DNA of 64,000 nucleotides from Tricholoma matsutake. Lineage: Eukaryota; Basidiomycota; Agaricomycetes; Agaricales; Tricholomataceae. How positions within the stretch are numbered: the first letter of the stretch is position 1; every line of letters starts with the position of its first letter. The notes under the pieces are model-generated. The model was not told the DNA's origin, did no database searches, and saw only the letters and a list, made by a program, of their open reading frames with translations. This document shows, one piece after another, positions 12,427 through 25,301 of the stretch. The translations under genes and the position numbers were made by a program. The stretch covers positions 9,114,001 to 9,178,000 of the forward strand of contig AP026541.1 of NCBI GenBank assembly GCA_026075535.2, written 5' to 3'.

Positions 12427-13440
12427 TCATCGTCCAATCTTCACCCGAGAAGCACGAGTTGCCTATCGTAGAACGGGGTAAGTAACTGGATTAAGATATC
12501 TAGAAAAGGAAACTGTACCTTCCGTCGCTTTTTCAGCCTGCATTCGCGATGCAAAATAGGATGAGCATGGTATGAAAAGTTTAATGGCAATGACTGACTT
12601 GTGTTTCTTCATCTTCTTTCTTCGTTTCCTCTTTGTACTATCCATCATAATTTCCTGCCACTCTCTACTCCACTGCCGCTGCATGTTTACTCGCTCCGCG
12701 TCTTGATCCACGTCCAGTCCGAGCCGCCGCAACGTGTCTTCCCAAGCCACGGTGGCACCCGCGTGGTTTATCGTAAAGGCACGTGTGAGCTGCCGTGCAG
12801 CTGCAGCGTCGGCATCCATAGATGCTTCAGGGAACTCATCCAGCAGCGAAGAGTGAGCAGAGTTTACGTCTGCAGTGGCATTCAAATCCGACAAGTCAAG
12901 GTTTGCCGGTGCAGAAGTGAGAATGGATGAGGGCGTAGGGAGGAGAAGAAGAGGCCGGTGAAGTGAGAAAAATTGGTGAAGCTTGAAGTCCTTCGCATTG
13001 ACGACCGGGTGTTGGCGCTGCGAATGGGTGTGCCTTTCTCCAGGTGATCCTGCCGACGCGGCGTTGGCATCGGATGAACCTGAGCTCGTTCCACTGGCTG
13101 CATTAGATGACGAGGATGATGAAGACGAAGACGACTGTTTCAAAGGCTGGGCGGTCTGATCCACACTAGGATTGACCGTCTGGCTGGGACCATTCCCTCC
13201 ATTTGTGACGTTCCCACTCCCACCTCCTGCTGTAGTTTGCACCCCATCCACCTTGGAATCCTTCGAAGAATCCACTGCCTTAGCTACATTATTCTTTGTG
13301 GCACTCCCAGGGATAACAGCCTTCGGTGGCTTGGCGGAATTGAAGTAGCGACCTCCACCTCCGGGTTTAGAAGAGAAAAACGACGAGTATGCTCTTCGTG
13401 CTATAGGTGTTGGATGTAAAAATCGAACAAATGCAGACAT
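12427..13440 (-). CDS. COX24: Mitochondrial small-subunit ribosomal protein mS38 (COX24 C-terminal domain)
   Basis: The family protein is a mitoribosome small-subunit component, also linked to COX1 mRNA expression. The chosen start (13440) gives MSAFVRFLHPTPIARRAYSSFF, a typical basic presequence; an in-frame Met 20 codons upstream (13500) is less likely. The middle is a long Ser/Gly/Asn-rich region containing an uninterrupted serine run. The diagnostic part is the extremely basic C terminus: STKRKRRKKMKKHK, then after an intron (donor GTCAGTC) LKKRRK, then after a second intron (donor GTACAG) ATRASRVKIGR and stop. Without the two last introns the frame runs into unrelated residues. Confidence 0.88.
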
Positions 13441-13981
13441 ATGTTGGATGTCGAATCGTTGGTCGCTACTTGCGATAACGAAAAGACGAAAAGACGACAA
13501 GACGTCTCCAGAAGGAACAAACGGTTGCTTACATAACGCTTGCGATAAGTACTTACATTAATAGTCACCTTTCGCCGTTTTCCCAATTTCCAAAAGCTTA
13601 CTCGATCTCAATTCCCCGAGATGTTATTACCAATAGCCGTGATACTCCATCTAGTCGCCTCGTATTGCGAGATCATAACATCCGCAACCCATGAAAGATA
13701 ACAGCATAGTGATCGCTTTCGAAAAAAAATCAGTGGCTGGTGGCCTCTAGATGAATCACTCGTTGATGATCATATCCAGGGATAGCTTGCTTGATTAGAT
13801 CAGATTTGGCCTTCTCCAGCTTCATTCGAAACTTACGGGTCGAGTTTATTGTCCATCAATGCTTGGCCCAAAGTGTATTATCATCCACAGCAGTTGCTGC
13901 CTGTAAGTCTTGGTGGGTGGTTCACGACGAAATCAAACAACAGACTTGTGCTAGCATACCACAGAGTCTTGCTAAGCAGTA

Positions 13982-15864
13982 CTATTGATCTTGCCATTCG
14001 TATGACCCAACAATAGCTGTTTTACCAACAATAGATCCCTGATTTGGTGCCAGGACTGTCATCTTCCGATGGGGGACGTCAAGGTTGGTGCTGGGAGCCA
14101 GGAGTCAGTGTCATATGACAATGAAAGCTCGTGTCATAATCACGAACATGATGATAAATCCGGTGACAGAAAGATCGAGGATCTCTTCATCATAGCGCTC
14201 GTTTTCGTCGGGATCCGGTGGTTCAAGAATACCAAGGACAGCGTTCAACAGGCCAGAGCCAGGCTGGGAAGGGTCTACAGGTACAGGCTGCATTTCCGAC
14301 ACAACACGCGTAGCACCAATAGGAAGGGCAGAGGAGGGCGCCATTGTTTCTATAGAACTTATGAACAGTTCAGCATAAACCGCTAAAATTATCTTACCGG
14401 CACCAATGCGGAATATTGATAAGTCATCGAAGTTTATGACAGTCGACGAAGGAGATAGAACTAGATCTGTCAATGACTCGCCACCTAAGGAGGCCGATGC
14501 TATACCAGGAGGCGCCTGGATAACCTGACCATAAAAGTATGTATGGAGCTGACAGTTATGTACGCGTTCCCGATAGCCGTGGTCTAGCTCCACGACCTAC
14601 AAGAACAATCAAATTCTGATCAGATTTGCGAGATGTCGACTCACACCACCGGATTTTGGAATTTTCACAATTGTGAGGCTAGCGCCGTACGTACGTTGCA
14701 TCTCAACATTCAGTTTCTCATGACCAACGACAAGGATGACATTAACTGAAGAAAACCTAAGTCTGACAGTTGCAGAAAGATGGAGATAAAGCCAACTTTT
14801 GAAGGCATCCACGCAGGCTTTGATAAGCTTTTGTCGGTGATCGCCCGAGCCTGGACCAGATGCGAATGAAGATGGCGTGTCGACGATCAGGCCAGATGCC
14901 CGACCTTGCTTGTAGTTTCGTCAAAAAGTCTGCAAAGAACGGAAAACATCGAACCTTCCGGATCAAGCTCATACTTATCGTTCACGTTTTCTCCCATATT
15001 ACGAATGAGTCTGTCCATCAACAAAGGATTGCGTGTGGTCTCTGCATGTCCGTACCAATAAACCAGAGGAAGTAGAGCATTGGACGACAAATTAGTGGGA
15101 GCTGAAGTTGCTGCAGACCCCAAGGGGTTGGCTGGAGAGCTTGTGGGCAAGGGGGTGTAAACGGATGCGACGGATAAGGCGCCTGGGGCTGACCATCCAC
15201 CCTGGGAGTAAACGTCCATTGATTTGAAATTGACCAGTGTCGACAGTTTGCGCTCACCTCGCTTGGATCAACATTGGTTAAAAGAGGAGACCAGCCCTGA
15301 CCCGCCCGCACAGCGTAGTTGACAAGGATTTTACAGACTGTCGTCTTTCCTGAGTTTTCTGGACCGAGAACAAGCACGCGTGGAGGTTGTACACTGGCAG
15401 CAGGATCGTCATCATGAATCGGGGATCCGTGGATGGTCCTCTGCGCACGGACACGCATCTGTTCAAATGCTATATGCAAGTTGGCGTAGGCTGCCATCGG
15501 TGTCTCTTCTGATACATATTCTGTCGAAGGGTGACCCGTGACGTGCTTGGGAGAAGTGAGTGGTTGTGCAACGGCCAGAGTAACAACAACTTATCTCGAT
15601 TGTACAACCTTTCCATGAGAAAATTGCAGCCTTACATTCAGACCCAAAGATATATGGTTTGCCTTCTGCAAGCTCTGCCCCGAAAACTTCTGCGTGTCCA
15701 CGCACCACCTGATGGTATAAATCATAAAACGAGAGAGGTATCAGACGGAGTCAGCTACATACTTTGATAGCAAGAGATGTGCCGGGATCCAGTTCGAACC
15801 TGTATTCTGTCTCTGGCTCGAGAATCCATTCCTTTACTTCAACTGAATTCTCCTCCGATGTCAT
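13982..15864 (-). CDS. CLP1: Clp1, polynucleotide kinase-family mRNA cleavage and polyadenylation factor
   Basis: Component of cleavage factor IA in the nucleus; the family also covers RNA 5'-OH kinases. The start (15864) gives MTSEENSVEVKEWILEPETEYRFEL, the N-terminal beta domain with GHAEVFGAELAEGKPY. The P-loop is VLVLGPENSGKTTVCKIL (about 15355-15400), followed by the NVDPSE and GWSAPGALS blocks. The later kinase core has LIVDTPSSF and VILVVGHEKLN. The C-terminal domain includes FYGQVIQAPPGIAS, ELFISSIETMAPSSALPIGA and, after the last intron, MTVLAPNQGSIVGKTAIVGSYEWQDQ-type residues before TAG at 13982-13984. About six introns. The P-loop Lys-Thr is intact, so nucleotide binding is expected. 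Confidence 0.92.
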
Positions 15865-16735
15865 GGTAACTCAGTGCACACTTCGGAAAACGGCCAATAC
15901 ACTGACGACAGGCCGGAAATTGTATTCACAGTATGCACAAGGAACTCGGAATGGCGAGCTGTTGATATGCACGCCGAACTGAACGGTGGAAAGTTTGTGA
16001 AACGCGTGAACTGTTCACCACGTGGTGAGTGACCCTAGCATATGATCTCCATTTGGCTCGGCGATTATGTACAACGCCGACAAACACCGAACACTAACGT
16101 TTTTGGGCGCTTGTGAAGGAAGTTCAAGGCTGTTTTCAGAAAGTGTGGTAGCTGATATTGCAATGTCACATCCTGTTCGTTCAGTTCTCCCGTGGCACAG
16201 ATTTTGATGGTCGGCAATGCTTCCACCCTCTTCCACACGCATATGTGGGCATATGTAGGTCTTAGTTGCATCGAATTTAAATAAGTTGCACTAAGTATAG
16301 ATACTTATGTACCTTCTGTCAGTGTCAAGTTGCCGTTCATCAATCGGAGCCCGAAAACTGTGCCTGAGGGGAAAGAGGTTGCTGAACGACGTCGAGGTTC
16401 TGAATATTTTAGAGACTTGAGCACCCCGACTAGGAGGCTACATATACGGATTTTGGACTCATTAGCGGCTTTTAGCGGCGGTCAGCGGATGTTTCAACGT
16501 TGGTTGATCATCGTGTAACTTACTTACATGAATCTCGACATCATCGCAGGAAGCCGAGATGGTACCTACTCCATATGATATATCTAAGGTTCGGCACAGT
16601 GATCTCCTCCTGCAGCTGCGTAAAAAAGCTTGAGGTTTACGAGCGTACGCCATTTGGCTATAAGTCCCTCGCTGCGATCCGAATTCGAACTTCTAGCTTT
16701 ACCCTCCCTCTCCCGGCCTTGAAGGTGTTTTTAAT
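15865..16735. other. Divergent intergenic region CLP1 / MFS permease
   Basis: About 870 bp between two start codons pointing away from each other. It probably holds both promoters. A 68-codon minus-strand frame (16065-16271, containing VTLQYQLPHFLKTALNFLHKRP) has a protein-like look, but no family or splice support was found. Confidence 0.5.
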
Positions 16736-19264
16736 ATGGATTCTGGCAGTGAACACTCAGAGAAGAAGGCTCCTCACCAGGGTCATCTACATGAAGACGA
16801 CGTGGATGTTGTTGCTTTTGCCGCTAGCTCAAAAGTGCGACTTGATCCCCAGGTGGCAGCACGACTAAGGTTCGTCTACTGCAGACTACCTGAGCATATT
16901 TACCTCATTGAGTAACAGACGAAAGATTGACTGGCACCTCATGCCTCTGATGTGCCGTGAGTGCAGAGGTTATTATATTATGGGGAACTAAATTTGACGC
17001 AATGTAATAGTCATGTATCTGTGAGCAGTGCGATAACTGGCACATTTTGGACTCTGAATCTTTTCCAGCATGACTTTTGCAGACAAAGTCGTTCTAGGAC
17101 AATCCGCTGTATTGGGGATCATGTCAGTATATGCTCTTCTCAATTTTACATAATTACTGACTTCGAATCACCCAGTCCTGCCGCTAAATTGACGCAAAAC
17201 CAATTCAACTGGTTGAGTACTGTTTTTTATCTAAGTTATTTGGTATTTGAGGTTTGTTCCATCTTCTGCTGTTCTCTTTTGTGCGTTACCATGTGTCTCC
17301 TAGTATCCCCAAAATTTGGCCCTTCAAAGATTTCCCGTTGGTAAATGGATGAGGTACGAACACATTGCATTTGTTTTTGTTCTGCTCACGGGACCCACAG
17401 CATCAACATTTTCATATGGGCGGTGGCACTGTTATCACACGCTGCCTGTAAATCATTCGGAGCCCTGTTTGCTGTTCGTTTCATCCTGGGGATATGCGAA
17501 GGTTAGAATTATGCAATTTCGTTGAACATATCAAGATAGACCCTTGTTGCAAAGGTGCTGTTACCCCAGGGTTTATGATTGTAACGTCTATGTTTTATAC
17601 TCGCGAAGAACAGACCCAACGGACTGGTTATTGGTGTAAGCAGATGCTATATGTCTAAAGATGGATTACTGACGGCTTCGTAGTCTTGATGAACGGGTTT
17701 GCAATCATTTTTTTAGGCCTCATAAGTTTCGGGCTCCTTCATGTAAAGGTATAGAAGCCAGTCATTTGGATCTTGCACATGCTAACAGAGTACACCAGAG
17801 CCACGCGTTCTTACCCTGGCAATGGTAAGTCTTATCTATCTGTTCACTAGGCAAGCATACCTATCATACACAAGGATTATGATCATCACGGGTCTCATCA
17901 CCCTGGTGACATCCGTACTCTTTTGGTGGGTCCTTTTTCCTTCCTTCGTTCGCAGTCAATATATTTTTAACAACTTTTGCGATAAGGTTCTTTTTCCCTG
18001 ATTCGCCGTTGACTGCAAACTTCTTGACTCCCGAGGAACGTGTACTTGCTGTGCAACGAATTCAAGTCAACCAGTCTGGAGTTGAAAATAAGCACTGGAA
18101 ACGGGACCAGTGAGAATGCCATAATATCGGTCGTCACTCTTGGCCTGATCTTTGATAGATTCATCGAGACTTTCCGCGACCCCAAGGTATGGGTCATGGC
18201 ATTGTTCGCTGCTATTGCGTGAGTCTCTTGTCGTTTGGGTATTTTTTTAAGTTTGATTTTGGTTTCAGGAATATTGTCAATTCTGTATGTTACTTTGGCA
18301 TGAAACAGTTGAAAATATCTCCAACTTCTTATTTAAATCTAGCTTACCAACCAAAGGCAACTCATTGTGAACCAGTTTGGCTTCTCGATCCGTCGAACGA
18401 CCCTACTTGGTATGGTGGATGGAGCGGTGGAAAGTGTGTTCTCATACAATCTTATGATTCTGCCACACTGAATCTGTGCCTGTTTGTCTCCTTTGCGTTC
18501 GAAGTTGTAACCATTTGGTTTGGGATCTCCATCGTACCTTTTGTAGGCCGTGGATATGCTGGAGTGATCGCATTCATCCCTGCCACTGTTGGTGCTATTT
18601 TGGTGAACGCATTGCCTTCCCACAACAAAGTTGGTTTGTTATTGTCTTACTGGGTATCAAGTAAGTTTCTGTCCACCTTCAACGTTCTGAGTCATGATCA
18701 TGTGTAAACAGTCTTTGCAATCTCGCCATTCGCAATATTCTTGGGCTGGGTCGAATCGATAACGGCTGGGCACACTAAGAGTAAAACATTCCATGTACTT
18801 CAGCAATTTTCTTGCTTACCGTGGCTATCTTATTCAGAGACGACTACTAATGCGGTGGTCCTGTGTGCCTATGCAATTGGTAATGCCGCTGGTCCATTTA
18901 TGTGGAAGAAACAGTATCAACCTCGGTGGGTAATCGTCACCTCATCAGGTTCACCACATACTGACGACCTCCTAGAAATCATGTTCCGTGGGCAATCATG
19001 ACTGCCTGTTTTGTGGTATCCGCGGCTTTCCTTTTACTACTTCGCTTTATGCTCGCTTCCGAGAACAAACGTCGCGACGCCGAACAACGAGATGAGAAGT
19101 ATGATGAGGTTTATGTCACGCAGGTTAGGGACGGCATTACGGTTGAGAAGAAAGTGGACCGGGTACGCTATGCTTTCATCGACGTTCATTCTTGCTAACA
19201 TGTCTCACAGGCCTTCCTTGACTTGACGGATCAACAAAACAAGGATTTCCGCTACATATTATAG
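16736..19264 (+). CDS. MFS anion:cation symporter, Dal5/Tna1-type permease
   Basis: Plasma-membrane major-facilitator transporter of the allantoate/nicotinate/pantothenate permease family; the substrate cannot be told from sequence. The intron-rich gene (more than ten introns) starts MDSGSEHSEKKAP with a cytosolic Asp/Glu-rich tail, then KIDWHLMPLMC. Family landmarks in order: DKVVLGQSAVLGIM, LTQNQFNWLSTVFYLSYLVFE, YPQNLALQRFPVGKWM, PLTANFLTPEERVLAVQRI before the central loop, the helix NQFGFSIRRTTLLGMVDGAVE, then IWFGISIVPFVGRGYAG, NAVVLCAYAIGNAAGPFMWK and the tail FLDLTDQQNKDFRYIL. Twelve membrane segments are expected. No disabling change was noticed. Confidence 0.88.
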
Positions 19265-19922
19265 CTATATATTGCTTACTTTCTTGGGTCATATAGTGCT
19301 GGTACGTGTTACAACGTAACCTAATACGAGGTTCTTACTGGGTGCGTAAAGGGTGTGTCAAAGTGGGAGATAAATATCCAGACATTCACATCGTATGGAG
19401 CCCCTGCCAGGGAGGGTATCAATTTACACAGCAGAAAAACATTGAAATTCTTGCTTCTGACGCCAGTGCTTTTTCACATTCTTTTAGTCCCCTACTACGC
19501 CACAATGAGCGCAGCCAACCGAAGTCGGGCCTTTCTCTTCCGTATTTTTGGCTTTTCTGGTGTCATCTTCGCCCACGAGAGCCCAGCGTACCCCAAGGAA
19601 CTCTTCTTAGTAAGGTCATGCAAAATCTGCAAGCCAAAATGTGATATCTAGAGGCGATTATAAATCATACGTACCTCCGTTGTCCACTTGTTGTGCAGAG
19701 CGAAGGCACTCGACTCGATAATCAAGGTCATCCATTTCGGACATGGTGATGGTATCAGGGCCCAAATATGACCATCTTCATCGAATGTAACTTGTTTTTC
19801 ATTATAATTCCAGAGTCGACTGAAACTCACCATCTTCGTCACTGGAGTAATTTATGGTCAAACATTCGTGCTTCAAGACTCTATGGGCTCTTGACACCCA
19901 TCGCATCGGAAAACTATCGTGG

Positions 19923-20174
19923 CACTGGGTGCAGGGCACTATACTCTGAGCGAAGTATTGAGTAAGTATCCTGAAGGTACTTCTAAAAGTTATAAGATAA
20001 TTCCAATGAAGTATTTTGTCAGTATCATACCAAGGTTCCCAGTATTATAACAATAGTTGAGTAGTATCTTAAATCAGTACAATGCTGCCAAAATACTTGA
20101 AGAGATTTATGGTAAAACTCTTAGAAGTATCTTATTCCATACTTCCCACAAGGTATGGTGCCCTGCACTCAGTG
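19923..20174. mobile_element. MITE with about 50-bp terminal inverted repeats
   Basis: The left end is CACTGGGTGCAGGGCACTAT and the right end in reverse complement is CACTGAGTGCAGGGCACCAT. The similarity continues about 50 bp inward (GAAGTATTGAGTAAG against GAAGTATGGAATAAG). The 252-bp element is flanked by TGG on both sides (19920-19922 and 20175-20177), a 3-bp target duplication. The interior is AT-rich and non-coding, with repeated GAAGTAT/ATACTT words. It lies in the convergent space between the permease and the hydrophobin. Confidence 0.8.
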
Positions 20175-20506
20175 TGGCCAGGTTCAAGTGAGCGCGCAGT
20201 CACATGTCTAGTGCTTTTGGGGGAAGGAAAAATTTCCAGTTAATTTCCAGCGCCCCAACTGACTTCTAAGAGTTTTGTGTGGCTTCATTTTTATTCTGCA
20301 CAAGTAGAGACGACAGACAACTTGAACGTGCGCCTCTCCACTGACAGCTTCAGCATCATGACATCTCAGAAATCAATCAAAAATGGACCACTCGTATTGC
20401 GGAAAGAAAAAACGAAAGTGTGTAGAAAGGCGTTGACCTAAATTATAGAAAAGAACAAATTTTTTTCAGATCAAGGAGCTAGATTATCCTGCCCTCCACC
20501 GGCCTT

Positions 20507-21015
20507 TTACAAACCAAGGGCAATAGGTGTGCAGCCAATAGCAATCAGGCCGTTCTACGCTGCCATCAACACCAGAGCGGTCAACGATAACAAAAGACGT
20601 GACATACGAAGTGGTTGTCAGTGCAGCAAACCGTTTGTTGGGTGCAATGGTTGCCTCCTCCAAGAACGCTGATTGGGGAGCAGTTCACCCCGACGGGAAC
20701 TTTGACAGAAGTGAGGGCGGCCACAAGCTGAGGACTGAGAGACTGGAGATAGGTATCTCCAGGCTGTCAATCATCGGCGCGTTAGTTTCTGTACGCAGAT
20801 GTTATAGCAGTGTCCTGACCTTGTGTACCGACTCACAGCATTGAGTTGTACCAGTGTTGCATGCGGCTGGAAATGTGAGCGCCTGCAAAAACTGTGGTGA
20901 GATGGCACGCAAGAAGGTGATACCGAGAACCTACCGCTGGAGCAGGGCTGGCGACTGCCAGCATGGGAATGGCGAGCGCTGAGGCAAGTGCAAGAAGTAA
21001 TGCACGAATGAGCAT
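20507..21015 (-). CDS. Class I hydrophobin
   Basis: Small secreted amphipathic cell-wall protein that self-assembles at air-water interfaces. It is split by three introns, so no single frame shows it. Exon 1 (21015 on) encodes a signal peptide, MLIRALLLALASALAIPMLA, ending ASPAPA before a GTAGGT donor. Exon 2 gives TFPAACNTGTTQCCES; exon 3 gives PGDTYLQSLSPQLVAAL followed by VNCSPISVLGGGNHCTQQ and TVCCTDNHF; exon 4 gives NGLIAIGCTPIALGL and stop. All eight cysteines are present in the order C-X6-CC...C...C-X5-CC...C, the class I spacing. The mature protein is about 85-90 residues. Confidence 0.92.
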
Positions 21016-21097
21016 GTTGGTTGATCAAGCTTTGGAGGGTATTGAAGCTTTGGGAGGTTGTAATGAGGATGTTGGTTGCTGCTGGATATCTGGTGGT

Positions 21098-21106
21098 CTT
21101 TTATGC
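21098..21106 (-). promoter_or_regulatory. TATA box of the hydrophobin gene
   Basis: On the minus strand the sequence reads GCATAAAAG, about 85 bp before the hydrophobin ATG. This is a canonical TATA element at a distance that would give a 5' leader of roughly 55 nt. Highly expressed hydrophobin genes commonly have TATA promoters. The rest of the 21016-21741 gap holds no gene I can support. Confidence 0.6.
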
Positions 21107-21741
21107 CTGGCCGCGCGGGAATTTAATATACGAAGAAATCAACTGAAATTATTTGACAGGTATACACATTCTTCGATGAGCCGTTACGGGGGTTAGATGT
21201 TCCCGTCAAAGAAATAAACTTCTGGCGAATGTTGCTTCTGGCACGGATACGGAGCATTATGGAATCGGAGGTGGAAATCGAGGTGTTCCTTGCCTTGGTA
21301 TGAGGTGAGTTCCGGAGACAAGTCAGCGGTCCATCACATAGAGGTCGCGTTGGCTCCACAGCTCCACCAATTGAATACGCACGAGGGGAAGCATCGCGAA
21401 TGTTACGGAAGAAAAGTGGTGAAAATATCCGTCACCCAGAAAAAATTTAACCTATTTACGTATTCCGCCGCAAACCTTAGGCCTAGGCCGTAGCTTCTGG
21501 TTCCTAGTGTCCGAATAGATATCAGAGAGGTCATCAACGGTGTTCCAGATATCCGGACGGAGGGGGAAACCTCAGCACCCAGAAAAGGCAGTAGGTGCTT
21601 CAAGTTTTCTTGGACAGAAGAATGGAATCAGTCTACATTTTTTAGTTGTTACACTGTCTTGTTGAAAGGGGCAAGCAACAAGTCAGCCTGTTCCGTAAGT
21701 CGTACAGCAAAACACCGCGGGTCCGCATCGAGAATCTAGCG

Positions 21742-24700
21742 TCACAAAAACGCGCATACTTTGACAGGCTTTCGCACCGCTGCTGAGTTACCCTCCGCAT
21801 ACTTGTACGTGACGCGATACTTCTTTTCAATATTTTTTCTCGCCGCGGCCTTCGTGCTGCTGGATGTGGGCACCGTAATGATGCGTCCGAAGAAGTCTGT
21901 GGGAGGCTAGACCAACTCAGCTTACGGCTATTGCAAGGGCTGGGTCTAACTACTACCTTGTCGGCGATATCTATCTTATCCACCTTCGCGCGTTTCGTTG
22001 GGGGACCAGACAAGTCGAGACTCTGCAGGTGTGCAGGCGCCTCATCCGACATATCCGGACCTTCTATTGCTTCGGATTTTTTAGATCTGTTAATTCGTAA
22101 TGAGTATAACTGGCAACATAGGAAACGGGAACCAACTAACAGGCTTCCGCCGAAGAAGTTATGCTTTCCCCGTTTCCCCTTCTCAATGATATCTGCGTCT
22201 CTTGCGAGGAGCAAGGCGTCGATCTATCACCGTCGTGAGTGGGTCAGCATACAATGAAAAAAACTTTGCATTTTACTGACTTCTCCCGCGACGAGATGAC
22301 GAACAGCATATCGAGACACAGCAATATCGATAGCTCGTTTCCCATCGTAAGTAACAAAGACATCAATAGGTCTGTCGATCAGTTCCAGTCAGCGGCGGAG
22401 GAATGAAATAATGGGGCGCACGGTTCAAGGCGATACGTTGACTGTCCATCTTCAGCTCGTTCTTGGCAAAACCTCAATTCCAATGAGGCCATGATACTGA
22501 CCAACCTTGTGAGCAACGCGCGTTCATCTGGGCGAATGACCTGACTATTAACCTACAGTCGTATATCAGTGGACATGCATCTAGCCTGAGAAGAGGGGCG
22601 TGCTGACAGGCCGAAGAGGTGGAGATATGATCCTGTTAATATACGGCGTAAATTCGAGCTGAAGGACAGGGGTGCTGAGAAGGTGTCTGAAGTTGCCGCT
22701 GTAACGCATGCTGGCGCTTCGCAGGCATCGAGATAGCGATTTGTAAATTTCCTCGTTGCTCCTTGTCAGCTGAAGATTCTGATGATAAATGTGAATAGGC
22801 GCTACTTTCTAGACCGTTATTAAATTACCTCCCAGTCGGCCTGGTTTCGTTCAACACGCTGCCCACCGCGCTCCTGGAAGAGAGGGTAGAATGGAACGAG
22901 GGTGTACGGTAGATACTGGCTGAGCACGAAACTGCCATCCAAATACATCTTCGTCGACAGGATATCGAAGGTGACAAGCCATTCATTTGCTTTCTCATAT
23001 CTTGAGAAGTTGGCATCGTGCTGCCGGAGCGTAGCATAGTGTGCAAAGCACCCTGAAGTTTAGGCTGTTTTCTGAACGCTGGGACATGACAAGCAGGAGT
23101 TACACTTACCGGATGCGATACTATTCTCCCTCCCACTTCCGTCCACTTCACGACCAAGCCGAGCAACGTACTTGCCCTCTTCCTCTTCACTCATTGCTAA
23201 TTCTTTGACTCGTTTCCTAGTCAACGGATTGAATAGATTGTTTAGAACAGAACTCAGAGATGTATCCGCGTGATTCATGCCAGTCGTTGCGCTGCGAATG
23301 ATAGTTTCCGTTACCTCTTCGTTCTGGGATTTGATGAACTAGTAATTTGTTACAAGATTAAACATGCAGCTCATGGTCTCACGTACTTGTAAAGTGTTCA
23401 AGCATCCTCGGAGGTCGCCCTTTGCAATGCCTACCAAGGTACTTAATGCCCTCGAATCAACTTTCAAGCCCTCGAGCTCGCAAACTTCGCGCAAACGTTT
23501 GACAGTATGGATGTCTGCAGGGCGAGAGAGCCGGATATGATGCGCATAAGGTTTGAGCTTAGCAAGAGAGGACGCGTTCGGATCATTGCAAATGCACACG
23601 ATAGGACGAAGGATGGCACGCTTCGTGTGTGAGTCGCGTTTTTGACCTGACTGGTCTACAGCAACCGCATGAAATCACAACAAGGATGCAGGCACACTAA
23701 AACGCACGGTTCCTACGAGGCCGATCTTGGGTAAGCTGGACAAGTTTATGGATGAAAGTTGTTGACTATGAGATAATTAGGATCAGTCACAACATCGTGA
23801 AAGCACAAAATACGAAATCTAACATTCTCCCCGGCTCCAGTTGCACCATCAATCTCGTCGATAATGAGCAATACCGGCTTGGTGCTGCCGACCGCTGCCC
23901 CCGACTCCAACGCAGGTCGTATCCGATCGTCTACAATTGAACCAGAACGAGCATCGCTGTAAGGGCCTAATTGAACGAAACGCTCATTACCATAAGTTTG
24001 AACGACAAACCTTGCATTGATTTCCATAACTTCATACCCCGCCTGTCGAGCTACTACATGGGCAAGTGTCGTTTTCCCCAGGCCAGGAGGGCCAGAGAGC
24101 AAGAGTAACTGGGATGAAAGATGAGCGAAGTCCTGCGACGGGGAATGGCTTACAACACTTTTTCCCGTGGGCGATGATACTCGTCGTTTTCATTGTAGTT
24201 TTCATCTCCATTTCGAGGCCGTTTCTTTCCCCTTGTATTGCCAAACACGCACCAATCCCATTGCTTAACCCACTCCATTGTTTCCCTTGCGACTCGTTCA
24301 TTGCCCATTAATTCCATAAACCGTCGGGGACGGTATCGGTCAACCCATAGTGTGTCTTCAACAAAATCCCCTGAATTTGAGGGGGATTGGGATTGTTGTT
24401 CCCTGGCAGAAGTTCAGAACAGGCTTTGTTCACAAAGCCTAACGTACGCTTGACGCAGACTAGCAGCCGTAGCAGCGGATAGTTCGTCCATAATTTTGTG
24501 TATAGGAACATCTAGAAGGCTTCCCATGCGCTGCACAGTGGATGCAGAACCAGGCGAAATTCGCTAATAGATATATGAATATAACATCGTAAAAAAATAT
24601 TTTTCAGCGCTCACGTTTCGGGCTTCTTGTGAGATCTTAGGCTTCCTCTTTATCTGAACTGACCTTCCATCGAATGTAGTGGCGCGTACGGAGTACCGTG

Positions 24701-25232
24701 AAGTATTTGAGGTTGAGAGAAGTGCCAGTGAACGGGCATGATCAGATGTAAGTCCTAACCGGATACCAAAGGCTTCAGATACAGGCGGAAGCTCTTCATC
24801 TGCAATTTCCTCCACAGTCGATATGGTGTACGCTAAATCATGGCAAATGAGGAAAATACCTTGAGAATTGGGAAGGATGTCGGGAGGAACAGATGCGTCG
24901 CTGCGTACTAGAGGGAAAAATCGTTATGGGGTGCTTCTATGAGTTGATTGAGCGACAAACCAGCTGGATCATCTCCACCTCTAGATAAGAGTCCGTTCGT
25001 AGAGAATTGAGGAGTGTCAGGCACCGGTTCCGCCTCTAGAAATCATAAACGTGTCTGACGGGGATGTCAAACGAATGTTCGCACCGAGCCATGTTCCCAA
25101 CCGTCCTGGTTTCATAGTCTGATCAAAAGAAGACTTGGAGGATTCCAAAAGACCATTGAGCGAAAATGACATCTCTGGACTGATGTCCTGAGCCTTGTCG
25201 CCTAAAAGGCCGTTTGTGATGAAAGCAGTCAT
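21742..25232 (-). CDS. CTF18: Ctf18, large subunit of the alternative RFC clamp loader
   Basis: AAA+ subunit of the Ctf18-Dcc1-Ctf8 RFC complex, which loads PCNA and supports sister-chromatid cohesion. The start at 25232 (MTAFITNGLLGD) is chosen because the next upstream Met lies across the neighbouring gene's start. The nuclear core reads ETMEWVKQWDWCVFG, then Walker A LLLSGPPGLGKTTLAHVVA (about 24060-24110), Walker B VLLIIDEIDGATGAGE, and the sensor region IVCICNDPNASSLAKLKPYA. The helical domain has LREVCELEGLKVD and KGDLRGCLNTLQ. Later blocks are YLPYTLVPFYPLFQERGGQ and PIDVFVTYDGKRA. The C terminus is RKNIEKKYRVTYKYAEGNS, ending at TGA (21742-21744). An apparent stop near 22400 disappears when an intron with donor GTGCGCC and acceptor GACAG is removed. 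About ten introns. Confidence 0.92.
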
Positions 25233-25301
25233 GAGAGTGAAATGATGCGTCGAATGTCGAGCGTTGAATAAGTCGAGTCGTGTGACAGATGCCAACGTGA
25301 T

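Noticed and set aside
16065..16271. Possible small minus-strand gene upstream of CLP1
   Set aside because: Protein-like residues but no recognisable family, stop or splice arrangement that could be defended.
22380..22430. Apparent in-frame TGA and frameshift in CTF18
   Set aside because: Fully explained by a GT-AG intron (donor GTGCGCC, acceptor GATCGACAG) that restores the conserved YRLEP-PIDVFVTYD joint.
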